Shown piece after piece: positions 16,620-25,851 of a DNA stretch of 64,000 bases. Under the pieces are notes generated by a model. That model saw only the letters and a list, made by a program, of their open reading frames with translations, searched no databases and was not told where the DNA came from. Both the position numbers and the translations under genes were made by a program. Source of the DNA: Chitinophaga terrae (ex Kim and Jung 2007) (GTDB lineage Bacteria > Bacteroidota > Bacteroidia > Chitinophagales > Chitinophagaceae); assembly GCF_900107795.1 (NCBI RefSeq), contig NZ_FNRL01000003.1:186001-250000 (forward strand), in the 5' to 3' direction. The first letter of the stretch is position 1. The number at the start of each line of letters is the position of its first letter.

Positions 16620-19112
16620 ATGAAAAACAGTACGAAAATGTATCGTAGGGCTCCTTATTGCCTATCCCTTTTGCTTCTACTGGGATCGCTGGCAGGATTC
16701 GGACAAATGAAGCTGAATAGCAAAGAATACCTGGAAAACCAGGGAGTAAATGTAATGTTGGCCCACGACTTTTATCCCGAAGGGCACCAGGGAGGGGTAG
16801 GAGTGATACAGCACGGGCAAAGAGTGGCGACTAACGGCGATTTAAGGCTGGAGCCTACGCCCGGCCAATGGTCGCCCATCCCGAAAGTAGGCAAACGAAT
16901 AGTAGATAAAGCGCGGCAGATGGTCAGCGTACGGATGGTATACCCCGATTCGGCCATCGACAGGAAAGGATTTAATCCTATCATCTATCCCGACCTGCAT
17001 TTCGCGTATGTGATCAGCATACAGCCGGCAGGGAAAGGATTTAAGATTATTGCCGATCTGGAGAAGCCCCTGCCCGACGAGTGGATAGGGAAAGTGGGCT
17101 TTAACTTCGAATTGTTTCCGGGCGCCTTGTTCGGAAAATCTTACCTGATGGATCAGCAATCAGGTATCTTCCCCCGCCAGTCCAGCGACCAGGTGTTCAG
17201 GAATACCGGGAATGAATTGCAGGTAAAACCCATCGCTGTGGGAAAACAGTTAACTATCGCCCCGGAATCGCCTTTACAGCGGATGACCATCGAAAGCGTG
17301 GCAGGCGATTCGTTACAGCTGCTCGACGGAAGGGCTTTGCATTCCAATGGCTGGTACGTGGTGCGGGCGTTGATAAAGAAAGGAGCTACCAAAAACGCCA
17401 TAGAGTGGCTGGTTACCCCTAATGCAGTGAATGGATGGCAGTCGGCCCCCGTGGTGCAGGTATCGCAGGTGGGCTATCATCCGCTGCAGGAAAAGAAAGC
17501 AGTGATAGAACTGGATGCAAACGACACCCGCAGGCTGCCGGCAAAGCTGCTGCGTATAGGGGGCAGTGGAACGCAAACAGTGCTGGAAGCCCAGCCGGAA
17601 GAGTGGGGCGATTTTTTAAGATACCACTACCGGCGTTTCGATTTTTCGAAGATCCAGGAACCGGGTATGTACATGGTGCAATATGGCGACACGAAAACCC
17701 CGCCTTTCCGGATCAGTGAACAAGTGTATAGCGATAACGTCTGGCAGCCTACGCTGGCTTACTTCCTGCCGGCGCAGATGTGCCATGTACGGGTAAACGA
17801 TAAATACCGGGTATGGCATGGCGCCTGTCACCTCGACGATGCGCGTATGGCCCCTGTGGATTCCAATCATTTCGACGGGTATATCCAGGGATCATCTACC
17901 TTAACAAATTATAAACCCGGCGAAACAGTACCAGACCTCAATAAGGGCGGATGGCATGATGCAGGCGATTATGACCTGAGAGTGGAATCGCAGGCCGAAA
18001 CCATCCATGGGCTGGTACTGGCATTCGAAAACTTTCACTTGAACTACGATAACACAACTATAGACCAGGCTACGCGGGTTGTTGAGATCCAGCGACCCGA
18101 CGGCAAGCCTGATGCGTTGCAGCAGATAGAACACGGACTCTTCTCCGTGGTTAACGGCTATCGCTCTTTGGGCCGGTTTTACAGGGGCATCATTGAACCA
18201 ACGTTGCGGCAATACGTATTGCTGGGCGACCCGGTGAACCTTACAGATAATGTCGATTTTAACACGCTGCATCACAACGGGAAGGCGCCGGAAGTAGGAG
18301 TGCCGGGATCGCCAGATGATCGATGGGTTTTCACGGAAGAAAACCCCGGCAGGGCGCTGGAAGCCGCAGTAGCATTGGCTGCAGCCAGCAGGGTAATGAA
18401 AGGGTATAACGATACACTGGCACAGCAAAGCCTGGAAATTGCATTGGCGGTATGGAATACGCTGGGCAAACAACAGCCTTCGCGCAGCGTTTCCCTGGCA
18501 GTCGAATTGCTGATCACCACGAAAGACCAGGCGTATGCAGATTTCCTGGTATCGCAACAGGAAGGTATCCTGAAAAGTTTTGGCAGGAATGGATGGATGG
18601 TTTGCAGGGCTTTGCCATTGATAAAGGATAACGGTTTCAGGGAGGCGGTCCGCAATGCCGTTAAGCAGTTGTATGCCTCTATAGAGCAAGACGGACATAA
18701 AACCCCTTACGGCGTACCGTACGAGCCTAATATCTGGGGTGCAGGCTGGGGAATCCAGAACTTTGGGTACAGGCAGTATTTCCTGCATCGTGCTTTTCCT
18801 GAAATAGTATCTGATAAATACCTTTTAAACGCGCTGAATTTTATTTTAGGTTGTCATCCAGGTTCCAACACCGCCTCCTTTGTGTCGGGGGTAGGAGCGA
18901 ATTCCGTTACCACGGCTTATGGGTTTAACAGGGCCGACTGGTCTTATATCCCCGGCGGCGTAGCATCGGGTACGGCGCTGATCAGGCCCGATTTCCCGGA
19001 GCTGATGATATGGCCTTATTTCTGGCAACAGGGAGAATATGTGTTGGGCGGCGGAACAACAGATTACCTGTTCCTTGCCCTGGCGGCTAATCAACTTCTA
19101 AACGAAAAATAA
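16620..19112 (+). CDS. exported GH9 glycoside hydrolase with N-terminal Ig-like domain
   Basis: The 830-residue protein has a signal peptide (to AGFGQ); an in-frame Met at 16638 is an alternative start. Residues ~285-370 form the Ig-like cellulase N-terminal domain (VVQVSQVGYHPLQEKKAVIEL). The GH9 catalytic barrel follows, with GGWHDAGDYDLR carrying the catalytic Asp. The C-terminal acid is probably the Glu in QGEYVLGGG. An extra ~280-residue N-terminal beta-rich region is unusual. GH9 enzymes are mostly endoglucanases, but Bacteroidota members also act as exo-enzymes on various beta-glucans; the substrate here is unknown. It is in an operon with an exported AGE-family epimerase 6 bp downstream. 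Confidence 0.85.
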   Translation: MKNSTKMYRRAPYCLSLLLLLGSLAGFGQMKLNSKEYLENQGVNVMLAHDFYPEGHQGGVGVIQHGQRVATNGDLRLEPTPGQWSPIPKVGKRIVDKARQMVSVRMVYPDSAIDRKGFNPIIYPDLHFAYVISIQPAGKGFKIIADLEKPLPDEWIGKVGFNFELFPGALFGKSYLMDQQSGIFPRQSSDQVFRNTGNELQVKPIAVGKQLTIAPESPLQRMTIESVAGDSLQLLDGRALHSNGWYVVRALIKKGATKNAIEWLVTPNAVNGWQSAPVVQVSQVGYHPLQEKKAVIELDANDTRRLPAKLLRIGGSGTQTVLEAQPEEWGDFLRYHYRRFDFSKIQEPGMYMVQYGDTKTPPFRISEQVYSDNVWQPTLAYFLPAQMCHVRVNDKYRVWHGACHLDDARMAPVDSNHFDGYIQGSSTLTNYKPGETVPDLNKGGWHDAGDYDLRVESQAETIHGLVLAFENFHLNYDNTTIDQATRVVEIQRPDGKPDALQQIEHGLFSVVNGYRSLGRFYRGIIEPTLRQYVLLGDPVNLTDNVDFNTLHHNGKAPEVGVPGSPDDRWVFTEENPGRALEAAVALAAASRVMKGYNDTLAQQSLEIALAVWNTLGKQQPSRSVSLAVELLITTKDQAYADFLVSQQEGILKSFGRNGWMVCRALPLIKDNGFREAVRNAVKQLYASIEQDGHKTPYGVPYEPNIWGAGWGIQNFGYRQYFLHRAFPEIVSDKYLLNALNFILGCHPGSNTASFVSGVGANSVTTAYGFNRADWSYIPGGVASGTALIRPDFPELMIWPYFWQQGEYVLGGGTTDYLFLALAANQLLNEK

Positions 19113-19118
19113 TTAAGT

Positions 19119-20441
19119 ATGAAACGGATAATTAGTGTTGTACTGGCATTTGCCGGTATGCAGGCAACCTATGCCCAACAAAAGCCGGGAAATGACTCAC
19201 TGATCCGCCAGTTCAGGTATGCGGCAAAAGAAGGATTGCTGGATTGTTATTACCCACGGAATACCGATTCCGCGTATGGTGGATATATCACCACTTATTC
19301 CTACGATTTTAAACCCGTAGGAAACCAGGATAAAATGATAGTAACACAGGCCAGGCATACCTGGACCACCGCGCAGGCGGCCATGTTCTATCACGATAGC
19401 AGCTATATCGCTTTATCCCGCCATGGCTTCCGTTTCCTGAAAGATAAAATGTGGGACCAGCAATACGGCGGCTTTTATAGTTTTACAGACAGGGCAGGAA
19501 AGCCAAAGAGTACCATGAAAGACGCTTACGGCAATGCTTTTGCCATCTATGCATTGGCGGCGTACTATAAAGCTTCCCATGATCCTGAAGCCTTGCAGTT
19601 AGCCCGGGAAGCTTTTAACTGGCTGGAAAAACACAGTCATGATGCCGTGCATAAAGGGTATTTCCAACATCTCGACAGGCAGGGTAACCCGGTGAAGAGA
19701 ACCAAAGATGTAGCCCCGCTGGCCGAAACGGGATTAAAAGATCAGAATAGCTCCATTCATTTGCTGGAAGCCTTCACGTCGTTGTATGAGGTATGGCCAT
19801 CGCCATTACTGAAAGATAGGCTGAAGGAAATGCTGGTATTGATACGCGATAAGATCGTGACAGATAAGGGCTACCTGCAACTGTTCTTTACCACGGACTG
19901 GAAACCGGTGACATTCAGGGATTCATCCGAGGCCGTAATTCTCCGTTCTAAAAACCTGGATCATGTATCGTTTGGTCATGACGTGGAAACGGCATACCTG
20001 TTGGAAGAAGCGGCGAGGGCATGCGGCATGCGCGACGATCCGAAAACGTTGGCCATAGGAAAGAAAATGGTGGATCATGCCCTGCAGAAGGGATGGGACC
20101 AGCAATTGGGTGGATTTTTTGACGAGGGATATTATTTCAAAGACAAGCCGGGATGTACGATTGTTAAAAGAAGCAAGAACTGGTGGGCCCAGGCGGAGGG
20201 CTTGAATACCCTGTTGATCATGGCAGAAAGATATCCCAACGACCCAATGCAGTATTACGGGAAGTTCCTGCAACTATGGAGTTATGTGCAAACCTACCTG
20301 GTAGATCATACGTATGGCGATTGGTATGAAGAGGGGCTGGACAATGAGCCTCAGAGGAAGCTGGCCCTGAAATCGCATATCTGGAAAGGCACTTACCATA
20401 ATTTCAGGGCGTTGAGCAATTGTATTAAGCGGATGGAATAA
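19119..20441 (+). CDS. exported AGE-family sugar 2-epimerase (cellobiose 2-epimerase-like)
   Basis: The 440-residue protein matches the N-acylglucosamine/cellobiose 2-epimerase (alpha/alpha)6-barrel family. RHTWTTAQAAMFY, FGHDVETAYLLEEAA and NWWAQAEGLNTLL correspond to conserved active-site stretches, including the catalytic histidines. Unlike typical cytosolic family members it begins with a signal peptide (MKRIISVVLAFAGMQATYAQQ), so it should act in the periplasm. It is translated just after GH9, which suggests epimerisation of the oligosaccharides released by that enzyme. The precise substrate (cellobiose, mannobiose or other) cannot be told from sequence. Confidence 0.78.
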   Translation: MKRIISVVLAFAGMQATYAQQKPGNDSLIRQFRYAAKEGLLDCYYPRNTDSAYGGYITTYSYDFKPVGNQDKMIVTQARHTWTTAQAAMFYHDSSYIALSRHGFRFLKDKMWDQQYGGFYSFTDRAGKPKSTMKDAYGNAFAIYALAAYYKASHDPEALQLAREAFNWLEKHSHDAVHKGYFQHLDRQGNPVKRTKDVAPLAETGLKDQNSSIHLLEAFTSLYEVWPSPLLKDRLKEMLVLIRDKIVTDKGYLQLFFTTDWKPVTFRDSSEAVILRSKNLDHVSFGHDVETAYLLEEAARACGMRDDPKTLAIGKKMVDHALQKGWDQQLGGFFDEGYYFKDKPGCTIVKRSKNWWAQAEGLNTLLIMAERYPNDPMQYYGKFLQLWSYVQTYLVDHTYGDWYEEGLDNEPQRKLALKSHIWKGTYHNFRALSNCIKRME

Positions 20442-21081
20442 CTGCCGTTGTGTAGGGCGAATAGAGTTCCCATCCCAGTGTATCGTACAGGTTCCTGCCC
20501 GGAGGAGTAGCTACCAGTATGCCATTGTAGACGTTATGCTGATGGCTGATCTTTTGCAGGCTTTGCATGATGATGGAAGCAAATCCTTTTCGCTGGTACC
20601 TGGGATGGGTGGCGATACGGTCATATATTCCATAATCATCTACCAATACCAATCCCCCGTTTGCCACTTCAAAACCTGTGGGGTCCAGGATGGCGACGGT
20701 AAAGTATTTGTCTTCATTGCTGGCGCTTAACGTATATCCCTCTGGCAGCGGGTTGGCGTTCATGAGTTGCTGCGTCAGGTAGCGCATCATGTAGGCCGGT
20801 GTTTGTATCTCCCAGTTTGAAGGAAGCAGGGCGCGTACTTCTTCTTCGCCGGCGCAGGCTTTCAGGAAAACAAGCGGCGCGTGTATGCTGGCAGCCAGGT
20901 CTTTAAATGACTGCCCCACTTCTGCGAATACGTAGCGTTTTTTCTGGTCGGGCCATCCAACATCTACCCGTAATGCTCCCTGGTCGGGAACGGGGAGGGG
21001 AAGAGAGCGGGCAATAGACCAGCCTTTAAGCCAGGTGGCAACGATCGCAGGATCTGCTGAATATTTTTGTGTGTTTGTCAT
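20425..21081 (-). CDS. GNAT-family N-acetyltransferase
   Basis: The 218-residue protein has an N-terminal region without recognised domain (1-110) and a C-terminal GNAT fold. Acetyl-CoA-binding motif A is IATHPRYQRKGFASIIMQSL near residue 160, and a NLYDTLGWE segment follows as in many GNATs. The substrate is unknown. Its 3' end overlaps the convergent epimerase gene by 17 bp. Confidence 0.8.
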   Translation of the reverse strand: MTNTQKYSADPAIVATWLKGWSIARSLPLPVPDQGALRVDVGWPDQKKRYVFAEVGQSFKDLAASIHAPLVFLKACAGEEEVRALLPSNWEIQTPAYMMRYLTQQLMNANPLPEGYTLSASNEDKYFTVAILDPTGFEVANGGLVLVDDYGIYDRIATHPRYQRKGFASIIMQSLQKISHQHNVYNGILVATPPGRNLYDTLGWELYSPYTTAVIPSA

Positions 21082-21198
21082 ACCGCTCTAAAATACAAAA
21101 TAAAATGTACGTTAAAGATGTACTTCTGTAACTCGGTTAAAGAGAAATATATTTGTTCCCTTGAAGAAAAAATGCCGGGATGGTGTTGAAGCATTTCA

Positions 21199-21206
21199 TA
21201 GGTTTG
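21199..21206 (+). promoter_or_regulatory. -7 promoter element for beta-lactamase gene
   Basis: TAGGTTTG is a perfect TAnnTTTG box 16 bp before the start codon, giving a very short leader. A second perfect box, TATATTTG, lies at 21148-21155. Either could drive the gene. Confidence 0.45.
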
Positions 21207-21222
21207 CATCAAAGATTATAAG

Positions 21223-22122
21223 ATGAAGAAGATAATATTGGCGGCAGGCCTTTTCTGCAGCACATTATATACAGCGCAGGCACAGAAAGCGGGTTGGAGA
21301 AAGGAGATAACAGGTACGGCTGCCTCCGTAAAGGCAAGGGTAGGCGTGAGCGTATTATCGGATAGGGATACCCTTACCATTAGGGGAAATAAGCGTTTCC
21401 CTATGCAAAGCGTATTCAAATTTCACCTGGGATTACTGGTGATGCACCTGGTAGATGAAGGTAAACTATCACTACAGCAACAGGTACATTTTACCCCTGA
21501 AGACATGGCGTTGAAAAGCTGGAGCCCAATCGCCAAAAAATACCCGGGCGGTAATGTAGATCTTTCGCTGGAAGAAGTGTTGAAAAGCACCGTATCGACC
21601 AGCGATAATATTGGTTGCGATAAATTATTTGAACTGGTGGGAGGTCCTGCCGCCCTTAATAAATACCTGCACGGGCTGGGGGCTACAGATCTTTCTATCG
21701 TGGCAACAGAAAAGGAAATGCATGCCGACTGGGATGTACAGTACCGGAATTGGACTACGCCGCGGGAAGCTACCCGTTTGTTGAAGGCCTTTGATGAAGG
21801 AAAGATATTAAAACCCGCGAGCAGGGATGTGATGATGCGGTTTATGACAACCAATACCAATATTAACGACCGTTTGTCGGGGCTTTTGCCGGCAGGAACT
21901 AAAGTGGCGCATAAAACCGGCACATCAGACACGAATAAGGCCGGGCTTACGGCTGCTACTAACGATATCGGTATTGTGGCGTTGCCGGATGGAAGGCATT
22001 ACTACATTGCCGTGTTTGTATCCGATTCCTGGGAGCAGGGAGCGAAGAATAACAGGGTGATAGCGGAGATATCCAGGAAAGCCTGGGATCATTTGGTGGC
22101 AAGGCAGAGAGAGGGGCTCTGA
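21223..22122 (+). CDS. class A beta-lactamase, PER-like subclass A2
   Basis: The 299-residue exported enzyme has a signal peptide (to TAQAQ). All class A motifs are present: S63-V-F-K66, SDN (127-129), an omega-loop Glu in VATEKEMHAD (about 163), and KTGT (231-234). The VATExxMHAD...VQYxNWT pattern closely recalls PER-type enzymes of subclass A2, which are typical of Bacteroidota. It would hydrolyse periplasmic beta-lactams; whether it is an extended-spectrum cephalosporinase is inferred from the group. It is a single gene with its own promoter and a downstream terminator and no mobile element beside it, so it is probably intrinsic. Confidence 0.92.
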   Translation: MKKIILAAGLFCSTLYTAQAQKAGWRKEITGTAASVKARVGVSVLSDRDTLTIRGNKRFPMQSVFKFHLGLLVMHLVDEGKLSLQQQVHFTPEDMALKSWSPIAKKYPGGNVDLSLEEVLKSTVSTSDNIGCDKLFELVGGPAALNKYLHGLGATDLSIVATEKEMHADWDVQYRNWTTPREATRLLKAFDEGKILKPASRDVMMRFMTTNTNINDRLSGLLPAGTKVAHKTGTSDTNKAGLTAATNDIGIVALPDGRHYYIAVFVSDSWEQGAKNNRVIAEISRKAWDHLVARQREGL

Positions 22123-22157
22123 TGTTTGAAAGAATTTTTGTTTGAAATAACAGGCGA

Positions 22158-22233
22158 TAAAAAAGCATAAGGGATGCTGATGGTTCGCGGATTAATATGT
22201 CCGCTCTTATCGGCATCCCTTACGCTTTTTTAT
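22158..22233. terminator. bidirectional terminator hairpin
   Basis: AAAAAAGCATAAGGGATGC pairs with GCATCCCTTACGCTTTTTTA, with one mismatch and a 35-base loop. A-rich and T-rich flanks suit termination on both strands between the convergent beta-lactamase and DUF1080 genes. Confidence 0.8.
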
Positions 22234-22246
22234 TTTAGAAAGAATA

Positions 22247-23215
22247 TTATTTAGCAGGAGTGATCACTACTTTCCTGAATTCGATAGGTCCGTGGTCGCC
22301 CTGGAAGTAGATAGGTCCCGGTGCGCCTTCGTTGCTATCGATAGCGCCGCCGGTGATACCAGGGATCTCCTGGTTGGAGATCACGGTTTTGCCGTTTACT
22401 ACAACGGTAACCATGCGGCCAACGAGGGTGATATCGTAAGAGTTCCATTTGTCGGGGCCTAAGGTATTGATCTCGCTAGGCGCCAGGAAGCCGTAGATAC
22501 CGCTGAACAGTACGCTGGAAGGATGTGTTTCCGGTTTGCTGTCTTCGATCTGGCATTCGTAACGTCCTCTCAGGTAAACGCCGCTGTTGCTGCCTTCGTG
22601 GTAGCGGAATTCGACATGCAGTTTGAAATCGGTGAATGTCTGTTCTGTATACAGGTTAGATCCGGAGTGTGGGCTGGTGAGAATACCGTCTTTTACTATC
22701 CATTGGTTTTCGCCGGTAGCTTTCCAGCCGGTGAGGTCTTTACCATTGAAAAGGTTAATTGGTTTACCCCATGTTGGAGCGGTAGTTCTCTTCAGGTAAG
22801 GAGCTTTTACCCCTTTCCAGTTGTATTTTTTGCCATCGGGCATTACGATGGTACCTTGCAATTCGCCGTTGCTGATGGCGCCTTCTACGGTCAGGTCCTG
22901 ACCTTTTTCCCATTGTGGAGGGATAGAGAAGCTGAATTTACCATTATCGAAGTTCACTTTAGATACCGGGCGCGCACTTCCGCTGTTACCTACAAAGTAG
23001 CCTACCAGGGTGCTGAAGCCGGAGAGTTTTACTTCCATCCAGGAGGGAGTAGGAGTGCCGTTCATGTCAACGGTCAGGTCCCATCTGCCGATCAACTCTT
23101 TCTGATCTGCTTGTTGTTGCACGGTTACGGTAGGTTTACCGGCAGCTATGCTGTGTTGAAAAGCGCCAAGAGTCATTAATCCACTCAATCCAAAAACAAG
23201 GAAATGTTTACGCAT
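22247..23215 (-). CDS. exported DUF1080 (3-keto-disaccharide hydrolase-type) protein
   Basis: The 322-residue protein has a signal peptide (to HSIAAG). Residues ~30-135 form a beta-rich module (LIGRWDLTVDMNG...SWMEVKL). The DUF1080 / 3-keto-disaccharide hydrolase concanavalin-like domain (PF06439) occupies ~150-320, with DLTGWKATGENQW, SNSGVYLRGRYECQIEDS and WNSYDITLVG. Family members bind or hydrolyse oxidised glycosides. It is periplasmic, and no catalytic residue can be confirmed here. Confidence 0.8.
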   Translation of the reverse strand: MRKHFLVFGLSGLMTLGAFQHSIAAGKPTVTVQQQADQKELIGRWDLTVDMNGTPTPSWMEVKLSGFSTLVGYFVGNSGSARPVSKVNFDNGKFSFSIPPQWEKGQDLTVEGAISNGELQGTIVMPDGKKYNWKGVKAPYLKRTTAPTWGKPINLFNGKDLTGWKATGENQWIVKDGILTSPHSGSNLYTEQTFTDFKLHVEFRYHEGSNSGVYLRGRYECQIEDSKPETHPSSVLFSGIYGFLAPSEINTLGPDKWNSYDITLVGRMVTVVVNGKTVISNQEIPGITGGAIDSNEGAPGPIYFQGDHGPIEFRKVVITPAK

Positions 23216-23270
23216 ACTTCTGATTTTTCATGTTACTGTGACCTCAAATAAGGTTGATAAGGGTTACAAG

Positions 23271-23423
23271 TTAGTGTATATTTATATGCTGTGCAACGGT
23301 GTTTTTAAATTTGTTTAAGAAGGAGGGTAGGTCTATTGACGCCGTGGTTTCAAATACAATAGTTGGTTTCGGCTCGTTAAAGAACAGGTGGCCAGGAAGA
23401 TCGTCTACTTCAATGATTTGCAC
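23271..23423 (-). CDS. possible small ORF or gene remnant (50 aa)
   Basis: A GTG-initiated frame closed by TAA encodes about 50 residues with protein-like composition (begins MQIIEVDDLPGHLFF, ends NTVAQHINIH). An in-frame TGA lies one codon before the start. I recognise no family. It occupies most of the 347-bp gap between the DUF1080 and DUF1269-like genes, and may be a decayed C-terminal remnant. Confidence 0.3.
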   Translation of the reverse strand: MQIIEVDDLPGHLFFNEPKPTIVFETTASIDLPSFLNKFKNTVAQHINIH

Positions 23424-23562
23424 CAGTCATAGCTGAGTTTAATTTAGAATAGTAACAATGAGGGATATACGATATCCAAACATCTTCCCCGAAGCAATTT
23501 GCTTAGGGGTTTTTATTGGAACAATTTTTTCTGTCGGTGGTTATTACTTAAAACTTACTATC

Positions 23563-24297
23563 ATGACAAACCTCATTATTATTTCATATCCAACTCCAGC
23601 CCAGGCCACTGCAGGCGCGAAGCGATTAGCGGAAATAGAATCGATCGGCGATATCACCGTTTACGATAGTGTGCTCATCCGGAAGAATGAAAGCAACGAG
23701 ATCCATATTATTGAAGAAGATACTGCTGCGGGTTCCGGCACCCTTGCCGGCATGGCCATCGGCGGATTGATAGGCGCACTTGCCGGGCCAGTAGGACTTA
23801 TCTCCGGTTTGTTACTGGGAACACTTACCGGGATCGCCTATGAAACAGATAAATACAGTTTCTCGGAAGACTTTGCGAAGAAAGTAGCTGAAACCTTGAA
23901 GCCAGGCGATGCAGCGATCGTGGCAGAAATTGCAGAAGATGATCCTGTATATGTAGATAGCTATGCAAAAGAAACTGGTGGCACGCTTATCAGAACAGAC
24001 GCCGATGCAGCTTACCAGTTATTCGACGATGAACAGATAATAACGATCGATGAAGAAATAGCGGCAGACAGGAAGAGGTTAAAATCCGCCGCAGATGCAG
24101 AAAAAGTTAGAATAAGCAAAGCCATTGATGTACTGAAGGAAAAGCGCAGGAAACATATGGAAGCATTGAAAGCGGATGCCGGGGATGCGGAGAGAAAAAG
24201 CGTGGAAAGCAGGGCTGAATTCATCCAACATAGGATTGAAAGATACAGGGAGCGGATCGGCAGGTTGGAGGACGAGTTGAAGAGGTTGAGGGGGTAG
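23563..24297 (+). CDS. DUF1269-like membrane-associated protein with C-terminal coiled coil
   Basis: The start at MTNLIIISYPTPAQA is preferred; the longer frame adds unrelated sequence. The 244-residue protein resembles the DUF1269 family (PF06897). It has an N-terminal alpha/beta portion and a Gly-rich hydrophobic hairpin (GTLAGMAIGGLIGALAGPVG, about 63-95). An acidic segment follows, then a long charged coiled coil from ~150 to the end (RHRIERYRERIGRLEDELK-like). Such proteins are often linked to stress responses, but the function is unknown. Confidence 0.6.
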   Translation: MTNLIIISYPTPAQATAGAKRLAEIESIGDITVYDSVLIRKNESNEIHIIEEDTAAGSGTLAGMAIGGLIGALAGPVGLISGLLLGTLTGIAYETDKYSFSEDFAKKVAETLKPGDAAIVAEIAEDDPVYVDSYAKETGGTLIRTDADAAYQLFDDEQIITIDEEIAADRKRLKSAADAEKVRISKAIDVLKEKRRKHMEALKADAGDAERKSVESRAEFIQHRIERYRERIGRLEDELKRLRG

Positions 24298-24650
24298 AAA
24301 GAGGTGGTTAAGGAGCCTATTTTTTTCAAAATAAAACATAGTTACAACGATTTTTTCGTTGTAAAATTAGGTTAACCAAAGAAACTACAGCCCCTTTTTG
24401 TAATAGTCTCATAGATCCTGTGTTTCTGGAGATTCCGACACCGGCAAAACCTTAGTTATTGTTAATGATGATACTTTTCGGTATTGTCATCCCCTTTTTT
24501 GCCTCGAGTATTGGTGCAGGTTGGCCGGTGAAACAAAGGTCGACCCGTAACAATATTTGAAATTATTAGTACATGTTCAGGAAGTAATCTACTTCCATTA
24601 CAATAACAAATCCTCCATAAAAACTAACCAGGCCACATAGCCTATAGACC
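24298..24650. other. AT-rich intergenic stretch with one hairpin
   Basis: The 353-bp gap holds no convincing gene. A hairpin at 24342-24364 (TTACAACGA / TCGTTGTAA, 5-base T loop) may terminate the DUF1269-like gene. The rest shows nothing I can assign. Confidence 0.5.
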
Positions 24651-24881
24651 CTAAAACTCTTCCACTCTCCTGTAAAACTCCGAAAGCGAAATATCGAAAT
24701 ACTTGCAAAGCGCAGCGATTGTACTTACCGTAGGATTCGCCTTAGCCGTTTCTATACGGCCAACATGTATGTTAGCATCATTATAAACCTCCTCCTGGCT
24801 AACGCCTTTGGCCTCCCGCAATTCTTTAAGAACCGCTGCTATACCCTTTAACAGTTTATTATTTTTTATTTGCTTCGCCAT
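24651..24881 (-). CDS. XRE-family helix-turn-helix regulator
   Basis: This is a 76-residue single-domain Cro/CI-type protein: LKELREAKGVSQEEV forms helices 1-2, HVGRIETAKANPTVSTIA the recognition and following helices, and LCKYFDISLSEFY the end. It is cytosolic and presumably dimeric. It faces the two small unknown genes across a 218-bp AT-rich gap, and could control them or itself. Confidence 0.85.
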   Translation of the reverse strand: MAKQIKNNKLLKGIAAVLKELREAKGVSQEEVYNDANIHVGRIETAKANPTVSTIAALCKYFDISLSEFYRRVEEF

Positions 24882-25099
24882 TAAATTACAAGATGGGGCG
24901 AAATATTTTTCTTAATAATGACGAATATGTCATTATTTTAATTATTTTCGTATCTACAGTTAACGGAATACATCAACATGCTTATATCTATTCTTCGTCA
25001 TCATTTTAAACAAAATTTTATAGAGCTATTCAGCATGAGCGGCTGATACGACTGTAGTACTGCTGACAAAAGCGTATTTCTTCACTTTAAATATCCATT

Positions 25100-25585
25100 A
25101 TGCAAAATCTATTAAACACCTTAAGACAAATCACCGCATGCGGTACTTCAAAAGAACTAACCGATCTTTGCGATTACCAGCTATCCAATGTTGTTGCCAG
25201 CAGAACTGCTGACTACTGGACGGCGGACCAGCGTGTGGACTTTATGATGTTTGCCACTCTATTCAGATCTGTTACCATAGCTGCTTTTGATATCCTTAAT
25301 GCGCTGGAAAGGGAGGGGGTATCTAATTTAACCTCTGAACTAGTAGTTGAGCTGGAAAGCGCACTCTATGAACTGTCTAGCTTTCAATCGGGGATTGACT
25401 TTCAAGACCTGGTTGCCGTCCTTGATTATTACATTTCCATATTAGTAAATGAGCACAAAAGTGTAGATAAAACAATAGCCAAAATTATAGGGCATTATTT
25501 TAAAAATTTTTTCCTGATTCTTCACGCCTTAAAATTCGATGCTAAAATAAATGCAAGTGCTAACCTTTTAAAATTATCTATATGA
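25100..25585 (+). CDS. small all-helical protein of unknown function
   Basis: The 161-residue protein has no signal peptide and is predicted mostly helical (FATLFRSVTIAAFDILNALE, LTSELVVELESALYELSSF, FQDLVAVLDYYISILVNEHK). I recognise no family. Its TGA overlaps the ATG of the next gene (ATGA), so the two are translationally coupled. Base composition is more AT-rich than the flanking metabolic genes. Confidence 0.6.
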   Translation: MQNLLNTLRQITACGTSKELTDLCDYQLSNVVASRTADYWTADQRVDFMMFATLFRSVTIAAFDILNALEREGVSNLTSELVVELESALYELSSFQSGIDFQDLVAVLDYYISILVNEHKSVDKTIAKIIGHYFKNFFLILHALKFDAKINASANLLKLSI

Positions 25586-25851
25586 CTACCGAATCTGAAC
25601 CAATGAACATTTTAAATGAGCTGCATACCGAAATTTCCAAATTACCAATTTTTTTCAGGGAGCGGGTATGCGAAGAATGTAACTATAGTACTCCCACCTT
25701 TTATAGGAAGATTAAAGGACATAACAGATGGACTGAAAATAAGCCAATACAGGTTTTGAGTAATGCAGAAAGGGAAAAGATTTGTGAAATTGCCGAGGAG
25801 GTCGCCACGCGTTTGGTTGCGCTTATCGGCGAAGTCAAAGAAAATAATTGA
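25582..25851 (+). CDS. small HTH-like protein coupled to preceding gene
   Basis: The 89-residue protein overlaps the preceding gene by 4 bp. Residues ~27-45 (RVCEECNYSTPTFYRKIKG) have the look of a short DNA-binding helix-turn-helix with a basic recognition helix. The C-terminal third is helical (AEREKICEIAEEVATRLVAL). It may be a regulator partnered with the helical protein; no family is assigned. Confidence 0.55.
   Translation: MTTESEPMNILNELHTEISKLPIFFRERVCEECNYSTPTFYRKIKGHNRWTENKPIQVLSNAEREKICEIAEEVATRLVALIGEVKENN

Noticed and set aside
17901..18788. Minus-strand open frame of 295 codons inside the GH9 gene
   Set aside because: The GH9 catalytic motifs are on the plus strand; the reverse frame has no domain or signal.
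24651..25851. XRE regulator with small genes considered as a toxin-antitoxin pair
   Set aside because: Neither small protein shows a known toxin motif and the regulator is divergent rather than co-directional; kept only as a low-level finding.
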